Made by a program: the position numbers and the translations under genes. Source: Oceanospirillaceae bacterium (GTDB taxonomy: Bacteria; Pseudomonadota; Gammaproteobacteria; Pseudomonadales; Oceanobacteraceae). From it: a DNA stretch of 64,000 nucleotides. Location of the stretch: positions 1 to 64,000 of the forward strand of contig PBQA01000029.1 in NCBI GenBank assembly GCA_002724925.1. The letters run 5' to 3'. The notes below the pieces were generated by a model. It searched no databases. It was not told the origin of the DNA and worked only from the letters and a program-made list of their open reading frames with translations. The first letter of the stretch is position 1, and each line of letters begins with the position of its first letter. Below are positions 53,273 to 62,391 of the stretch, piece by piece.

Positions 53273-54121
53273 ATGAACGCACATGTGTCTGATAAGCCCC
53301 TGTTAGCCGACAAAGAGTTTTTAATGACAGAGCGCGATTTCGATGAGATCGCAGCTCTTGCTCTTAAACATACGGGGATTGTTCTCGGTCGCCATAAAGC
53401 GAATATGGTTTACGGACGTATAGCTCGCAGGCTGCGTCAGACGGGGTATCGAAACTTTGCAGATTACCTGGCGTATCTTAAAGACAATTTTAGGGACGAA
53501 TCGACAAATTTTATAAACCTAATTACAACCAATCTGACGTCTTTTTACCGGGAGCCTCATCACTTTGATTTTTTGAGGGATACGGTCATCCCGGAATTAA
53601 AGAAAAAATCAGATAAGAAGGTCAGAATCTGGTCTTCTGGTTGTTCCATCGGTCAAGAGGCGTACACAATCGCCTTTACCCTCGCTGAAGCGCATTTGGC
53701 TTCATCATTTGATGTGAAAATTCTCGCGACCGATCTTGATTCAAATGTTGTCAGTACCGGGGCTGAGGGCATTTACCCTGCGGATAGCCTGATGTCGGTG
53801 CCTGATGATACGGTTGAACGATTTTTTGAAAAGAACCGGGCTGGTAATCAGGTTCGCGTGAAGAAAAGCATGCGGGACCTGGTGCACTTTAAGCGCCTGA
53901 ACCTTCTTGAAGGTTGGCCCATGAAAGGAAAATTCGACGTTATTTTTTGCCGTAATGTCGTAATCTATTTCAACAGAGAGACTCAGAAAACCCTGTTCAA
54001 CCGCTATGCCGATTATTTACCGGTGGGGGGGTATCTGATTATTGGTCATTCTGAGTCGCTGAACGGTCTGACAGACCGCTTTAAGTCGGTGGGTAATACC
54101 ATCTACCAGAAAATCTATTAA
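53273..54121 (+). CDS. cheR: chemoreceptor methyltransferase CheR
   Basis: CheR methylates receptor glutamates using SAM. The 282-aa protein has the N-terminal helical domain (GRIARRLRQTG), the SAM-binding motif SSGCSIGQEAYTIAF and the catalytic region FCRNVVIYFN. It starts 7 nt after the receptor gene, whose C-terminal WEEF tail is a likely docking site for it. ATG 53273 is taken; a later in-frame ATG at 53318 cannot be excluded. Confidence 0.95.
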   Translation: MNAHVSDKPLLADKEFLMTERDFDEIAALALKHTGIVLGRHKANMVYGRIARRLRQTGYRNFADYLAYLKDNFRDESTNFINLITTNLTSFYREPHHFDFLRDTVIPELKKKSDKKVRIWSSGCSIGQEAYTIAFTLAEAHLASSFDVKILATDLDSNVVSTGAEGIYPADSLMSVPDDTVERFFEKNRAGNQVRVKKSMRDLVHFKRLNLLEGWPMKGKFDVIFCRNVVIYFNRETQKTLFNRYADYLPVGGYLIIGHSESLNGLTDRFKSVGNTIYQKIY

Positions 54122-54132
54122 GGGGTCTGCCT

Positions 54133-54777
54133 ATGCATCAGCGCCCACCCGAGCCGAAACCTCTCAGTGGTTTCGAGCATGTCGCGCGATATTGGGATGG
54201 GGTTCACAACACCTGGGCCGCAAAAATCCTTCCTGGTGAATTATACGTTTCGACACAGGGAGAGATGATTGCCACCGTGTTGGGTTCGTGCGTCTCCGCC
54301 TGCATACGCGACCGTAAGCTAGGTATTGGCGGAATGAATCACTTTATGCTGCCAGAACAGAATGAACACTCAAGCGATGTCTGGGGATCCAACCCGGTAA
54401 CACAGAACTCACGCTATGGGACCTGGGCGATGGAGTTTCTGATTAACGAGATACTTAAACGCGGTGGGCGTCGACAGAATTTAGAAGTGAAGCTTTTCGG
54501 CGGCGGTCAGATGATCGCGTCTATGAGTGATATTGGTCAGCGTAATATTCTTTTTGTATACAACTATTTGCGTAATGAGGGGCTTGAAATCGCCAGTGCT
54601 GATGTTGGTGATGTTTACGCACGTAAGGTTCTTTACTTCCCCGATACTGGGTCCGTGAAAATGCGCCGTATCTCCAATGTTAAGAACGATACATTGATGA
54701 AGCGTGAAACTGAATATAGCCGCAAAGTTAAAATGGAAGATATGGAGCAGGGAGACAGCGGTATTGATCTCTTTTGA
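54133..54777 (+). CDS. cheD: chemoreceptor glutamine deamidase CheD
   Basis: CheD deamidates receptor glutamines to methylatable glutamates. The 214-aa protein has the catalytic cysteine in LGSCVSAC, the histidine in GGMNHFMLP and the KLFGGGQMIASM block. Presence of CheD between cheR and cheB matches the Che2 operon order of Pseudomonas. No cheZ or cheC is in the window. Confidence 0.94.
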   Translation: MHQRPPEPKPLSGFEHVARYWDGVHNTWAAKILPGELYVSTQGEMIATVLGSCVSACIRDRKLGIGGMNHFMLPEQNEHSSDVWGSNPVTQNSRYGTWAMEFLINEILKRGGRRQNLEVKLFGGGQMIASMSDIGQRNILFVYNYLRNEGLEIASADVGDVYARKVLYFPDTGSVKMRRISNVKNDTLMKRETEYSRKVKMEDMEQGDSGIDLF

Positions 54778-54789
54778 GGGGGAAGTTGT

Positions 54790-55836
54790 ATGAGTAAAAT
54801 TAAAGTCCTGATCATTGATGATTCCGCTCTCATTAGAAAAATGCTTCGCGAAGTGTTTGATAGTACAGAGGATATCGATGTCGTCGGAGTGGCCAGTGAT
54901 CCATTGATCGCGCGCGACAAAATTAAACAGTTGAATCCGGATGTCATCACGCTAGACGTTGAAATGCCGAGGATGGACGGGTTGCAGTTTCTCAGTAACC
55001 TCATGCGCCTTCGACCCATGCCGGTAGTGATGGTATCGACCCTTACAGAAAAAGGGGCACCCGAGACGCTTGAGGCGCTGGAAATGGGCGCAGTTGATTA
55101 CATCTGTAAACCCAAAGCGCAAAGCCCTGACGAGTTTTACGAATTTGCAGAAGCACTATGCGATAAAGTCCGGATTGCTTCGCAGGCGCGTGTCGTTGCT
55201 GTTGAAACGACAAGAAGCCAGAAAACGACACGAGTCGTGACGCGTGAAACGAACGATAACTACAAACGCATTATTGCCGTGGGGTCATCAACCGGTGGTA
55301 CAGAGGCCATTTCAGAGGTCCTCTCATCATTACCGGTTAATTGTCCGCCGATAGTGATCAGTCAGCATATTCCTGAGGTCTTCAGTGCCTCACTGGCAAA
55401 ACGTCTGGATAACCGCTATCCGATGGAAGTACTCGAAGCGAGGAATGATCTTGAGGTGACTCCGGGTCGGGTGATCATTGCTCAGGGCGGGCGTCATCTT
55501 CGTTTCAGGCGGAAAGGTGATCAGTTGTTCACTATCGTGGACGATGGCCCGAAACAGAATCTTCATAAACCTTCGGTTGAGGCAATGTTTGATTCATTGC
55601 TACAGGTTGCGGGTGGTAAGCGCCTGGTGGCTGTGATGCTGACGGGCATGGGCGCTGATGGCGCAGTTGCCATGAAGCGGCTTCATGACGCTGGTGCCCT
55701 GACCATGGCGCAGGATGAGGCCTCTTCCGTTGTTTGGGGCATGCCTAAATCAGCTTATGAGCTGGGTGCGGTTGACGAACTGATTCCTTTGACAGGAATT
55801 GCGTCAGAAATGATTAAAAAAGCACGATTGATATGA
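54790..55836 (+). CDS. cheB: chemotaxis methylesterase CheB
   Basis: CheB removes methyl groups from receptors after phosphorylation by CheA. The 348-aa protein has a receiver domain (IDDSALIRKML, Asp in ITLDVEMPRMDG, KPKAQSPDEF at the end) and the esterase domain with catalytic Ser in GSSTGGTEA, His in SQHIPEVF and Asp in GMGADGAVAM. It closes the che operon; hsbA follows after 59 nt. Confidence 0.96.
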   Translation: MSKIKVLIIDDSALIRKMLREVFDSTEDIDVVGVASDPLIARDKIKQLNPDVITLDVEMPRMDGLQFLSNLMRLRPMPVVMVSTLTEKGAPETLEALEMGAVDYICKPKAQSPDEFYEFAEALCDKVRIASQARVVAVETTRSQKTTRVVTRETNDNYKRIIAVGSSTGGTEAISEVLSSLPVNCPPIVISQHIPEVFSASLAKRLDNRYPMEVLEARNDLEVTPGRVIIAQGGRHLRFRRKGDQLFTIVDDGPKQNLHKPSVEAMFDSLLQVAGGKRLVAVMLTGMGADGAVAMKRLHDAGALTMAQDEASSVVWGMPKSAYELGAVDELIPLTGIASEMIKKARLI

Positions 55837-55895
55837 CCACTTTTTGTGGCTTGTGCTAAACCTATTGTACGAGATTTATTTCAGGAGATAGTCGC

Positions 55896-56198
55896 ATGTC
55901 TGTACGTGCATCATTGGCGGGTAACGGCCAGGAACTGGTCATTCAGGTTGACGGACGCTTTGACTTCAGTGCTCATCAGGAGTTTCGGGATGCCTATGAA
56001 AGTGCATCGCAGGTGCGGAAATATATTGTCGACCTGGGCGGTGCTACTTACCTCGACAGCTCAGCTTTGGGTATGCTGCTTCTGCTGCGCGATCACGCGG
56101 GCGGAGACCACTCTGAAATTTCAATTACGAACTGTAATGATGACGTTCGTAAGATTCTGGCAATTTCAAACTTCGAGCAACTTTTCACTATTCAGTAA
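55896..56198 (+). CDS. hsbA: anti-sigma factor antagonist, HsbA-like
   Basis: This 100-aa STAS-domain protein has the phosphoacceptor loop YLDSSALGMLLL. In P. aeruginosa HsbA is phosphorylated and dephosphorylated by HsbR and partners the anti-sigma factor FlgM, tuning FliA activity and the motile/sessile choice. The name rests on the adjacent hsbR- and hptB-like genes in a compact module, which also lies next to a cheR in Pseudomonas. Confidence 0.8.
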   Translation: MSVRASLAGNGQELVIQVDGRFDFSAHQEFRDAYESASQVRKYIVDLGGATYLDSSALGMLLLLRDHAGGDHSEISITNCNDDVRKILAISNFEQLFTIQ

Positions 56199-56207
56199 CA
56201 GGTAATC

Positions 56208-57908
56208 ATGACCGCTTATAAGGTCCTGATAGCGGACGATAACAGCGTTGATCGCAAAGTGTTATCACGCGTTGTCCGCAACCAGGGAAACGATGTAATA
56301 GAAGCGACAAACGGATTTGAAGCGGTAGATATCTTTACGGAGCATCGCCCCGATATCGTCTTGATGGACGTTATGATGCCTGGCCTCAACGGAAAGGAGG
56401 CCACCCGCCAGATTAAGACGATCGCCGACGAAGATTTTATCCCCGTTATCTTTCTGACATCGCTATCGGATGCACAGAGCCTGGCCGATTGTCTTGAGTC
56501 AGGTGGTGATGACTTTTTAACCAAGCCTTATAACCATGTAGTTCTGCAGGCAAAAATCGCTTCTTATCACCGCATGTCGGAAATGCATCGCACGCTGCTA
56601 AATCAACGTGATGAAATCGCACGTGTTAACCGGCATATGCTGCAGGAGCAGTGCGTTGCTAAGGCTGTGTATGATAACGTTGCCCACGCAGGCTGTCTTA
56701 CCTCCCCGAATATCCGATACGAACTGTCTCCACTTGCCGTTTTTAACGGTGATGTTCTGTTGGCCGCCCGCAAGCCGGGTGGTGGGATGCATGTATTGCT
56801 GGGCGATTTTACAGGGCATGGGCTTCCGGCTGCGATTGGTGCAATGCCGATGGCCGATATCTTTTACGGAATGACGGCGAAAGGCTTTGGTCTTCGTGAG
56901 GTACTTCGTGAGATCAACCAGAAGTTAAAAAGTATTCTGCCGGTAGGGTTTTTCTGTTGTGCTGCTGCGGTCGACCTGGCCCCGGACCGACAAGCCGCCA
57001 GCGTATGGATGGGCGGCGTGCCAGACTGTTATCTGTTGCGTAACGACGGTGAAATGATAGAAACATTATCATCACGTCATCTTCCTCTGGGTGTGATGTC
57101 CGCTGATAAGTTCAATGATCAGATGACCGAATTTCCGATGGCAAACGGAGACCGGCTATTTCTCTGGTCGGACGGAATCATCGAAGCCCGTAATTCTGAC
57201 GGTGAAATGTTTGGACAAGAGAGGTTATTAAACGTAGTAAGAGATTCTGCGCATGCGAGCGAAGTGTATGAAGATATCCAGCGTGCGGTGGACGAATTTG
57301 TTGACGGTTCGGAACAGGATGATGACACTACTCTGATTGAAGTCGTCATGGATGATGCACTGCGTGAAGATAAAGAAAGCGCAGTTACTAAGGCCGGTAT
57401 TTCACAGGGCCCACGAGACTGGAATATGGAGTATCGTCTCGAAGCTTCTACGCTGAAGTCATTCAACCCAGTGCCACTGATGAATCATATAATGATGGAG
57501 GTCCCCGGGCTTCGCGCGATTGGCGGTCAGCTCTATACGGTCGTCGCTGAACTTTTTTCAAATGCCTTTGAGCATGGTGTGTTGGGATTGGAGTCTTCGA
57601 TGAAGCAATCGCCAGATGGTTTCGTGGAGTATTACCGTCAGCGAGAAAAGCGTGTTGCTGCTCTTGAGGAAGGTTTTGTCCGTATTAATATGCATCATAC
57701 GGGGGACGGTGACAGCGGTAAGCTGACTCTGACTCTGGAAGACAGTGGTGACGGGTTCGACTATCAACAACATGATATAAGCATTGGAAATAATTACTCA
57801 GGCCGAGGTATTCCCCTGATTGAGAGCATCTGTGATTCAATTGAGTATCACGGTAAGGGGAACAAAGTGTCGGTGGTTATTCACTGGCCATTGGAGCTGG
57901 AGACATGA
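56208..57908 (+). CDS. hsbR: response regulator with phosphatase and kinase domains, HsbR-like
   Basis: This 566-aa protein has three domains. The first is a receiver (ADDNSVDRKVL, Asp in VLMDVMMPGLNG, KPYN). The second is a PP2C/SpoIIE-type phosphatase (FNGDVLLAARKPGG, LLGDFTGHGLPAAIG, FLWSDGIIEARN). The third is a HATPase_c serine-kinase domain (AELFSNAFEHGVLGL, EDSGDGFDY, GRGIPLIES). It probably dephosphorylates or phosphorylates HsbA depending on its own phosphorylation by HptB. The stop overlaps the hptB start by 4 nt. Confidence 0.88.
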   Translation: MTAYKVLIADDNSVDRKVLSRVVRNQGNDVIEATNGFEAVDIFTEHRPDIVLMDVMMPGLNGKEATRQIKTIADEDFIPVIFLTSLSDAQSLADCLESGGDDFLTKPYNHVVLQAKIASYHRMSEMHRTLLNQRDEIARVNRHMLQEQCVAKAVYDNVAHAGCLTSPNIRYELSPLAVFNGDVLLAARKPGGGMHVLLGDFTGHGLPAAIGAMPMADIFYGMTAKGFGLREVLREINQKLKSILPVGFFCCAAAVDLAPDRQAASVWMGGVPDCYLLRNDGEMIETLSSRHLPLGVMSADKFNDQMTEFPMANGDRLFLWSDGIIEARNSDGEMFGQERLLNVVRDSAHASEVYEDIQRAVDEFVDGSEQDDDTTLIEVVMDDALREDKESAVTKAGISQGPRDWNMEYRLEASTLKSFNPVPLMNHIMMEVPGLRAIGGQLYTVVAELFSNAFEHGVLGLESSMKQSPDGFVEYYRQREKRVAALEEGFVRINMHHTGDGDSGKLTLTLEDSGDGFDYQQHDISIGNNYSGRGIPLIESICDSIEYHGKGNKVSVVIHWPLELET

Positions 57909-58231
57909 TCGACCTTGATTCGTTGAATATGCTGAAAGACATTATGGAAGAAGAGTTTCAGCCTCTCATTGAATTGTATATACGTGATAGTGACAGACGT
58001 TTCCCCGAAATGCGTCAGGCATTGCAAGAGGGCGATTGCGAAAGTGTCCGCATGACGGTGCATAGTTTCAAAGGCGCAAGCAGTAATGTGTGCGCTGTTG
58101 AATTAGCCGAGCAGGCGTATTCGGTTGAAAAAATGGCGATCGCCGGCGATACCGCTCACCTTAGAGGTGCAATTGACGAACTTGAGCAGTCCTATCTGCG
58201 GGTTCGTCAGCAATTGAATTCTCTCCTATAG
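57905..58231 (+). CDS. hptB: histidine phosphotransfer protein, HptB-like
   Basis: The 108-aa Hpt domain has the phospho-histidine in VHSFKGASSNVCA. HptB relays phosphate from hybrid sensor kinases to HsbR in P. aeruginosa. The ATG overlaps the hsbR stop, so their products are made together. The kinases that feed it are not in this window. Confidence 0.85.
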   Translation: MIDLDSLNMLKDIMEEEFQPLIELYIRDSDRRFPEMRQALQEGDCESVRMTVHSFKGASSNVCAVELAEQAYSVEKMAIAGDTAHLRGAIDELEQSYLRVRQQLNSLL

Positions 58232-58259
58232 GCTCCGCGCATTCCCCTGATCTGAAAAC

Positions 58260-58275
58260 TGGCCCACCTTTTGCG
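58260..58275 (+). promoter_or_regulatory. sigma54 promoter of fliK
   Basis: TGGCCC-ACCTT-TTGCG keeps the GG-N10-GC core of the RpoN consensus. It lies 50 nt before the fliK ATG in the 78-base gap after hptB. Confidence 0.75.
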
Positions 58276-58309
58276 ATATCACCGGTAACCCAGATAACAG
58301 GAGACCGGG

Positions 58310-59668
58310 ATGAACCCTTCTCTTCCAAACAGCCCAATGGCATCACTGTTGATGTCACTTGGGGGCAATATTGATTTCCAGGGCCTGAAACTCAGTGGTG
58401 ACGGGGCCTCTGGCTTAAGTGACTTCTCGAATTTACTTGACCAGATGCAACTTCAACCGCTCGAATCATTAGAAAAGAGCGGTATATCCCCGGCTCTGGC
58501 GGCAATGCCAGAGGGGCAAAGTCTGCCGCTGGACTTGCCGCTTAGTTTGCCGTTGGACTCTGCAACAGATGGCGCTCAGATTATTCCTGAAGGCCAGTTG
58601 TCACTCGTTGCAGTTGAAAAGCCGCTGGATGATTCTGGTCGCGAGTTGATGGGAGACACCCTGATGGCTCAGATTCAGAAAGGAAAAGATATTTCAGTAC
58701 GCTACACCGATCAGGAAGGCGTGACTGATAATGCGGACCCAGATGCCGCGCTTGTGGATAGTGATACTTCTGTGGATGCGGCGGTCGAAGTAGCTTCGCC
58801 ACTCGCTGTTGCGTCTGTTTCTCCTGTTGCAGCTGCTGTACGAAGTCAGAACGCAGCCGAGGGTCGTTTGCAAACTGATCAGAAAACGTCAGGTAAACCA
58901 CAAGCATCAGTGCCATTAACTGATGGTGTCGATGCCGCTGCAGAAGATGCCGAAGCAGAGCTGGTCAGTGGCGTATTTAAGCCGGTCACGGCTGAAGACA
59001 GCCCGGTTGAAACGTCTGGCTACCGTGACAACCTGACGGGAATGCAGAACAACGCACCCGCTCAGTTACAGTCAGCCTCAGCGACGCCTGCCCAGTCTCA
59101 GACGGCCACTGCTATAAATGTTACTGCCGCATCTGACCTGATCAACGCCGAGAGCACCGGTGAAGAAATTGCCACGGAAGACTACAGCTTCGAGGAAGGT
59201 TTCGAGCAGAAGCTTCAGCGCCAGTTCCGCGAGCGGTTAGATTTTGGTCAGGATCGTCGCGAGTGGACGCCAGCTCTGGGCGCTCGTCTGATGACCATGG
59301 TGGCCAATGATGTGCAGCACGCTCGCATTCAGCTGGACCCTCCCGAGCTGGGCAGTCTTGAAATCCGAATGCAGGTTCAGAACGATCAGGCCAGTGTTCA
59401 GGTGTCTGCACAAAGCCATCAGGTGAAAGATGTTCTTGATAGCAGTGCGCAGCGATTGCGGGATGCGTTGGCTGCTGAAGGCATCGAATTGAATGAGTTC
59501 AGTGTTTCAGCTGACAGTGGCGGCCAGGGCCGGGACAGCGGTTCCGATGGCTCTGATGGCGGAGACAACGGCTATGCCGGCGGCTCAGGTGTTGAGGGTG
59601 ATGAGCTCGTCGGGGGAAATGAGGTTCATGTTCCTGCGCCAGATTCGCTGCTGGATACGTTCGCTTAG
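58310..59668 (+). CDS. fliK: flagellar hook-length control protein FliK
   Basis: FliK measures hook length and switches export specificity. The 452-aa protein has a long variable N-terminal ruler region rich in Ala, Ser, Asp and Pro. The conserved C-terminal domain (about 325-400) has LDPPELGSLEIRMQV and LRDALAAEGIELNEFSVS. A Gly/Ser/Asp-rich tail follows. An AGGAG site precedes the ATG. Confidence 0.92.
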   Translation: MNPSLPNSPMASLLMSLGGNIDFQGLKLSGDGASGLSDFSNLLDQMQLQPLESLEKSGISPALAAMPEGQSLPLDLPLSLPLDSATDGAQIIPEGQLSLVAVEKPLDDSGRELMGDTLMAQIQKGKDISVRYTDQEGVTDNADPDAALVDSDTSVDAAVEVASPLAVASVSPVAAAVRSQNAAEGRLQTDQKTSGKPQASVPLTDGVDAAAEDAEAELVSGVFKPVTAEDSPVETSGYRDNLTGMQNNAPAQLQSASATPAQSQTATAINVTAASDLINAESTGEEIATEDYSFEEGFEQKLQRQFRERLDFGQDRREWTPALGARLMTMVANDVQHARIQLDPPELGSLEIRMQVQNDQASVQVSAQSHQVKDVLDSSAQRLRDALAAEGIELNEFSVSADSGGQGRDSGSDGSDGGDNGYAGGSGVEGDELVGGNEVHVPAPDSLLDTFA

Positions 59669-59693
59669 CCTTCTGAACTCAGCTCAGACTGTA

Positions 59694-59711
59694 AGACCAT
59701 GCTTCTGGTCT
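59694..59711 (+). terminator. small hairpin after fliK
   Basis: AGACCA and TGGTCT pair around TGCTTC, inside a wider CTCAGAC/GTCTGAG pairing, 26 nt after the fliK stop. No T-run follows, so a role in termination is weakly supported. Confidence 0.3.
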
Positions 59712-59913
59712 GAGTTGCTTATCTGAGGCTACGCACTCGACGCTTTTGTCCTCATTTTATTCTGAGAGCTGCCGCTCTGGTGGCTCGATTCTTTGTTTTT
59801 GTTGCTGTTCCTTCGACTGTTGGTGAAATCCGCCAGTAGCCCCAGTGATTTACTTCTACACTGAAATCAGGCTGAGCATTTAAGTTTGATGTCATTTTTT
59901 TGGCGAAAAAACG

Positions 59914-59929
59914 TGGCACAAGCTTTGCA
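59914..59929 (+). promoter_or_regulatory. sigma54 promoter of the fliL operon
   Basis: TGGCAC-AAGCT-TTGCA is a perfect RpoN consensus. It lies 44 nt before the fliL ATG and should drive fliLMNOPQR. The rest of the 289-base gap after fliK shows only the small hairpin at 59694-59711. Confidence 0.92.
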
Positions 59930-59957
59930 AATTTGACTTCATAAAGGAGATATCCGA

Positions 59958-60488
59958 ATGGCAAAAGAACAGGACCTGAAGCTCGAAGGTCAGGAAGGCG
60001 AAGAAGAACAGTCGGGTGGTGGTAAGAAGAAACTCATTATCATCATCGGCATTGTGGTGGTTGTCTTGCTGGCGGGTGGTGGTGCTGCGGCCTTCTTCTT
60101 ACTCGGTGGAGAAGACGAAGAAGCGACCGATGAAGAAGTGGTAGAAGAGGTCGTCGAGGAACCGGAAATTCCGGCAGTGTACGTCAAACTGAAACCCGAA
60201 TTTGTGATCAGTTTTCAGGTCGGTACGCGTCAGAGATACGTCCAGGCGAGTATCGAAATTATGACGCGTCAGCAGTCCATCGTTGATGCACTCGAGTTGC
60301 ACGAGCCGATGGTGAGAAACGAAGTAATCAATATTGTTAGCCGCCAGGAGTTTGCGACATTACGAACAGCCGAAGGACGGGTTGCTCTGCAGAACGCTTT
60401 AAAAAGCGCAATCACGGAAATGATGGAACGGGAAGCAGGCTCTGACGGTGTCGAAGCTGTGCTGTTTACCAACTTTGTAATGCAGTAG
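59958..60488 (+). CDS. fliL: flagellar basal body-associated protein FliL
   Basis: FliL is an inner-membrane protein that supports stator function. The 176-aa protein has a Gly/Lys-rich cytoplasmic start, one membrane helix (about 27-48, ending AAAFFLLGG), a strongly acidic stretch (EDEEATDEEVVEEVVEE) and a periplasmic stomatin-like domain. An AAAGGAG site precedes the ATG. It is the first gene behind the sigma54 promoter. Confidence 0.93.
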   Translation: MAKEQDLKLEGQEGEEEQSGGGKKKLIIIIGIVVVVLLAGGGAAAFFLLGGEDEEATDEEVVEEVVEEPEIPAVYVKLKPEFVISFQVGTRQRYVQASIEIMTRQQSIVDALELHEPMVRNEVINIVSRQEFATLRTAEGRVALQNALKSAITEMMEREAGSDGVEAVLFTNFVMQ

Positions 60489-60497
60489 GAATGAGTT

Positions 60498-61466
60498 GTG
60501 CAGGATTTACTGTCGCAAGATGAAATCGATGCCTTATTGCATGGTGTAGACGACGGCGACATTGGCCCCGAAGAAGAGGTCGATGCGGCCGGAATCAAAT
60601 CCTACGATCTGACCAGTAACGACCGTATCGTCCGCGGACGTATGCCGACGCTGGAGATGATCAATGAGCGATTTGCCCGCTATACCCGCATCAGCATGTT
60701 TAATTTTCTGCGCCGAAGTGCCGATGTTGCCTCCGGTGGTGTTCAGATTATGAAATTTGGTGAGTACATACATACCTTGTATGTACCTACCAGCCTGAAC
60801 CTCGTGAAGATGCGTCCTTTGCGTGGTACAGCGTTGTTTATCCTTGATGCGAAGCTGGTTTTTAAGCTGGTGGATAACTTTTTTGGTGGCGATGGTCGTC
60901 ACGCTAAGATTGAAGGTCGTGAATTTACTCCGACCGAAGTACGAGTGGTGCAGTTAATTCTGACGCAGGTCTTCAACGACATGATGGAAGCCTGGTCACC
61001 GGTGATTCCTGTTGAGTTTGAATACGTCGGCTCTGAAGTAAACCCTGCGATGGCGAATATCGTCAGCCCGAGTGAAGTCGTGGTCGTCAGTACTTTTCAT
61101 ATTGAACTCGACGGTGGCGGGGGGGATCTTCACCTGACGATTCCTTATTCCATGATTGAACCGATGCGCGAGGTTCTGGATGCAGGTTTTCAGAGCGATG
61201 TTGACGACGTGGATGAGCGTTGGCAGCAGTCTCTTCGCGAAGATATTCTCGAAGCGCCGGTTGAGATACACGGAACGCTGGCGCAGAGAGACATTACGTT
61301 ACGAGAAGTTGCCGCGCTGAAAACCGGCGATGTAATACCAATAGAAATTCCCGAAGACTTTGTATTGGAAGCGAATGGCATTCCAATTTTTACCGGGAAA
61401 ATGGGCATATCCAATGAGAATCTGGCCGTCAAAATAAAAGAACAGATTTCTCACAGAAAACGCTGA
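60498..61466 (+). CDS. fliM: flagellar motor switch protein FliM
   Basis: FliM forms the C ring and binds phospho-CheY through its N terminus. The 322-aa protein starts at a GTG and has the CheY-binding peptide LSQDEIDALLHG, the middle CheC-like domain (RGTALFILDAKLVFKLVDNF) and a C-terminal SpoA domain. Its intact CheY-binding peptide implies that some CheY, perhaps encoded elsewhere, acts on this motor. Confidence 0.96.
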   Translation: MQDLLSQDEIDALLHGVDDGDIGPEEEVDAAGIKSYDLTSNDRIVRGRMPTLEMINERFARYTRISMFNFLRRSADVASGGVQIMKFGEYIHTLYVPTSLNLVKMRPLRGTALFILDAKLVFKLVDNFFGGDGRHAKIEGREFTPTEVRVVQLILTQVFNDMMEAWSPVIPVEFEYVGSEVNPAMANIVSPSEVVVVSTFHIELDGGGGDLHLTIPYSMIEPMREVLDAGFQSDVDDVDERWQQSLREDILEAPVEIHGTLAQRDITLREVAALKTGDVIPIEIPEDFVLEANGIPIFTGKMGISNENLAVKIKEQISHRKR

Positions 61467-61478
61467 CAGGAGCAGGTT

Positions 61479-62009
61479 ATGAGTGACGAAAAAGATCAGG
61501 ATCAGTCACCCGAAGAAGAATTAGATCCTCAGAAACTTGCTGATGAAGTGGCGGGTGGTATCGAAGAAGCCAGTGGCGACGACAGTGCGACAGAAGGCGA
61601 GGAAGATAGTCAGGCGCTTGCAGATGAGTGGGCGGCGGCAATGGAAGAGGCTGGTGAAACTGAAGATGAAGAACCTGAGCCTGACCCCGTAAAACAGGTC
61701 GAGCTTGATGAGCTGCAGGACGAAGGTCGCCCTGGAGGTAATGGTGATAATCCCGAGCTTGAAGTCATTCTGGATATTCCGGTTCGTATATCAATGGAAG
61801 TAGGCGCGACCAAAATACCTATCCGAAACCTGTTGCAATTAAATCAGGGGTCAGTCGTTGAGCTGGATCGTTTGGCTGGTGAGCCATTGGACGTTCTGGT
61901 GAATGGAACTCTGATTGCACATGGTGAGGTGGTCATGGTTAACGATAAGTTTGGTATCCGCCTGACGGATGTGGTGAGTCAGAGTGAACGTATACACCGT
62001 CTGCGCTAG
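61479..62009 (+). CDS. fliN: flagellar motor switch protein FliN
   Basis: FliN completes the C ring. The 176-aa protein has the SpoA domain at its end (EVILDIPVRISMEVGATKI to [10 protein letters not shown]). The N-terminal 90 residues are highly acidic and repeat a motif, LADEVAGGIEEA then LADEWAAAMEEA. The usual E. coli FliN is 137 aa; acidic extensions occur in pseudomonads. The stop lies inside the fliO start region, a 26-nt overlap. Confidence 0.95.
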   Translation: MSDEKDQDQSPEEELDPQKLADEVAGGIEEASGDDSATEGEEDSQALADEWAAAMEEAGETEDEEPEPDPVKQVELDELQDEGRPGGNGDNPELEVILDIPVRISMEVGATKIPIRNLLQLNQGSVVELDRLAGEPLDVLVNGTLIAHGEVVMVNDKFGIRLTDVVSQSERIHRLR

Positions 62010-62391
62010 TTTATTGTTGTTTCTGCCCGGGCTGGCAGCCGCTGAAGAGCAGGTCGCGCCAATGTTGCAGGCGACACCGATGGCAAGCGCTGGAAAAGTC
62101 GTACTGTTTCTGGTGCTTATCCTCGGGCTCATCGTTGGCTTGGCCTGGCTGGTCAATAAAACCCGGGTTGGTCAGTGGACTGGCGGCGCTCAACATCTTA
62201 AGACATTGGCAGTGTTGCCTCTTGGACAGCGTGAAAAAGTAGCCATTATTCAAGCCGGTGAGCAGCAGCTGGTGATTGGTATTACACCGCATGGCATTAA
62301 TACACTGGCGACCCTTGATCAACCGATTGATGTCGCTGAAAGTAAGCCTGCCGATTTTGCCGACATTCTGAAAAAGGCCGTGCGCAAATGA
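61984..62391 (+). CDS. fliO: flagellar biosynthetic protein FliO
   Basis: FliO assists assembly of the FliP ring of the export gate. The 135-aa protein has a signal-like first segment, a membrane helix (about 39-60, [19 protein letters not shown]) and the FliO domain with [18 protein letters not shown]. Start taken as GTG at 61984 within fliN. The stop overlaps fliP by 4 nt. Confidence 0.88.
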   Translation: MNVYTVCASLLLFLPGLAAAEEQVAPMLQATPMASAGKVVLFLVLILGLIVGLAWLVNKTRVGQWTGGAQHLKTLAVLPLGQREKVAIIQAGEQQLVIGITPHGINTLATLDQPIDVAESKPADFADILKKAVRK

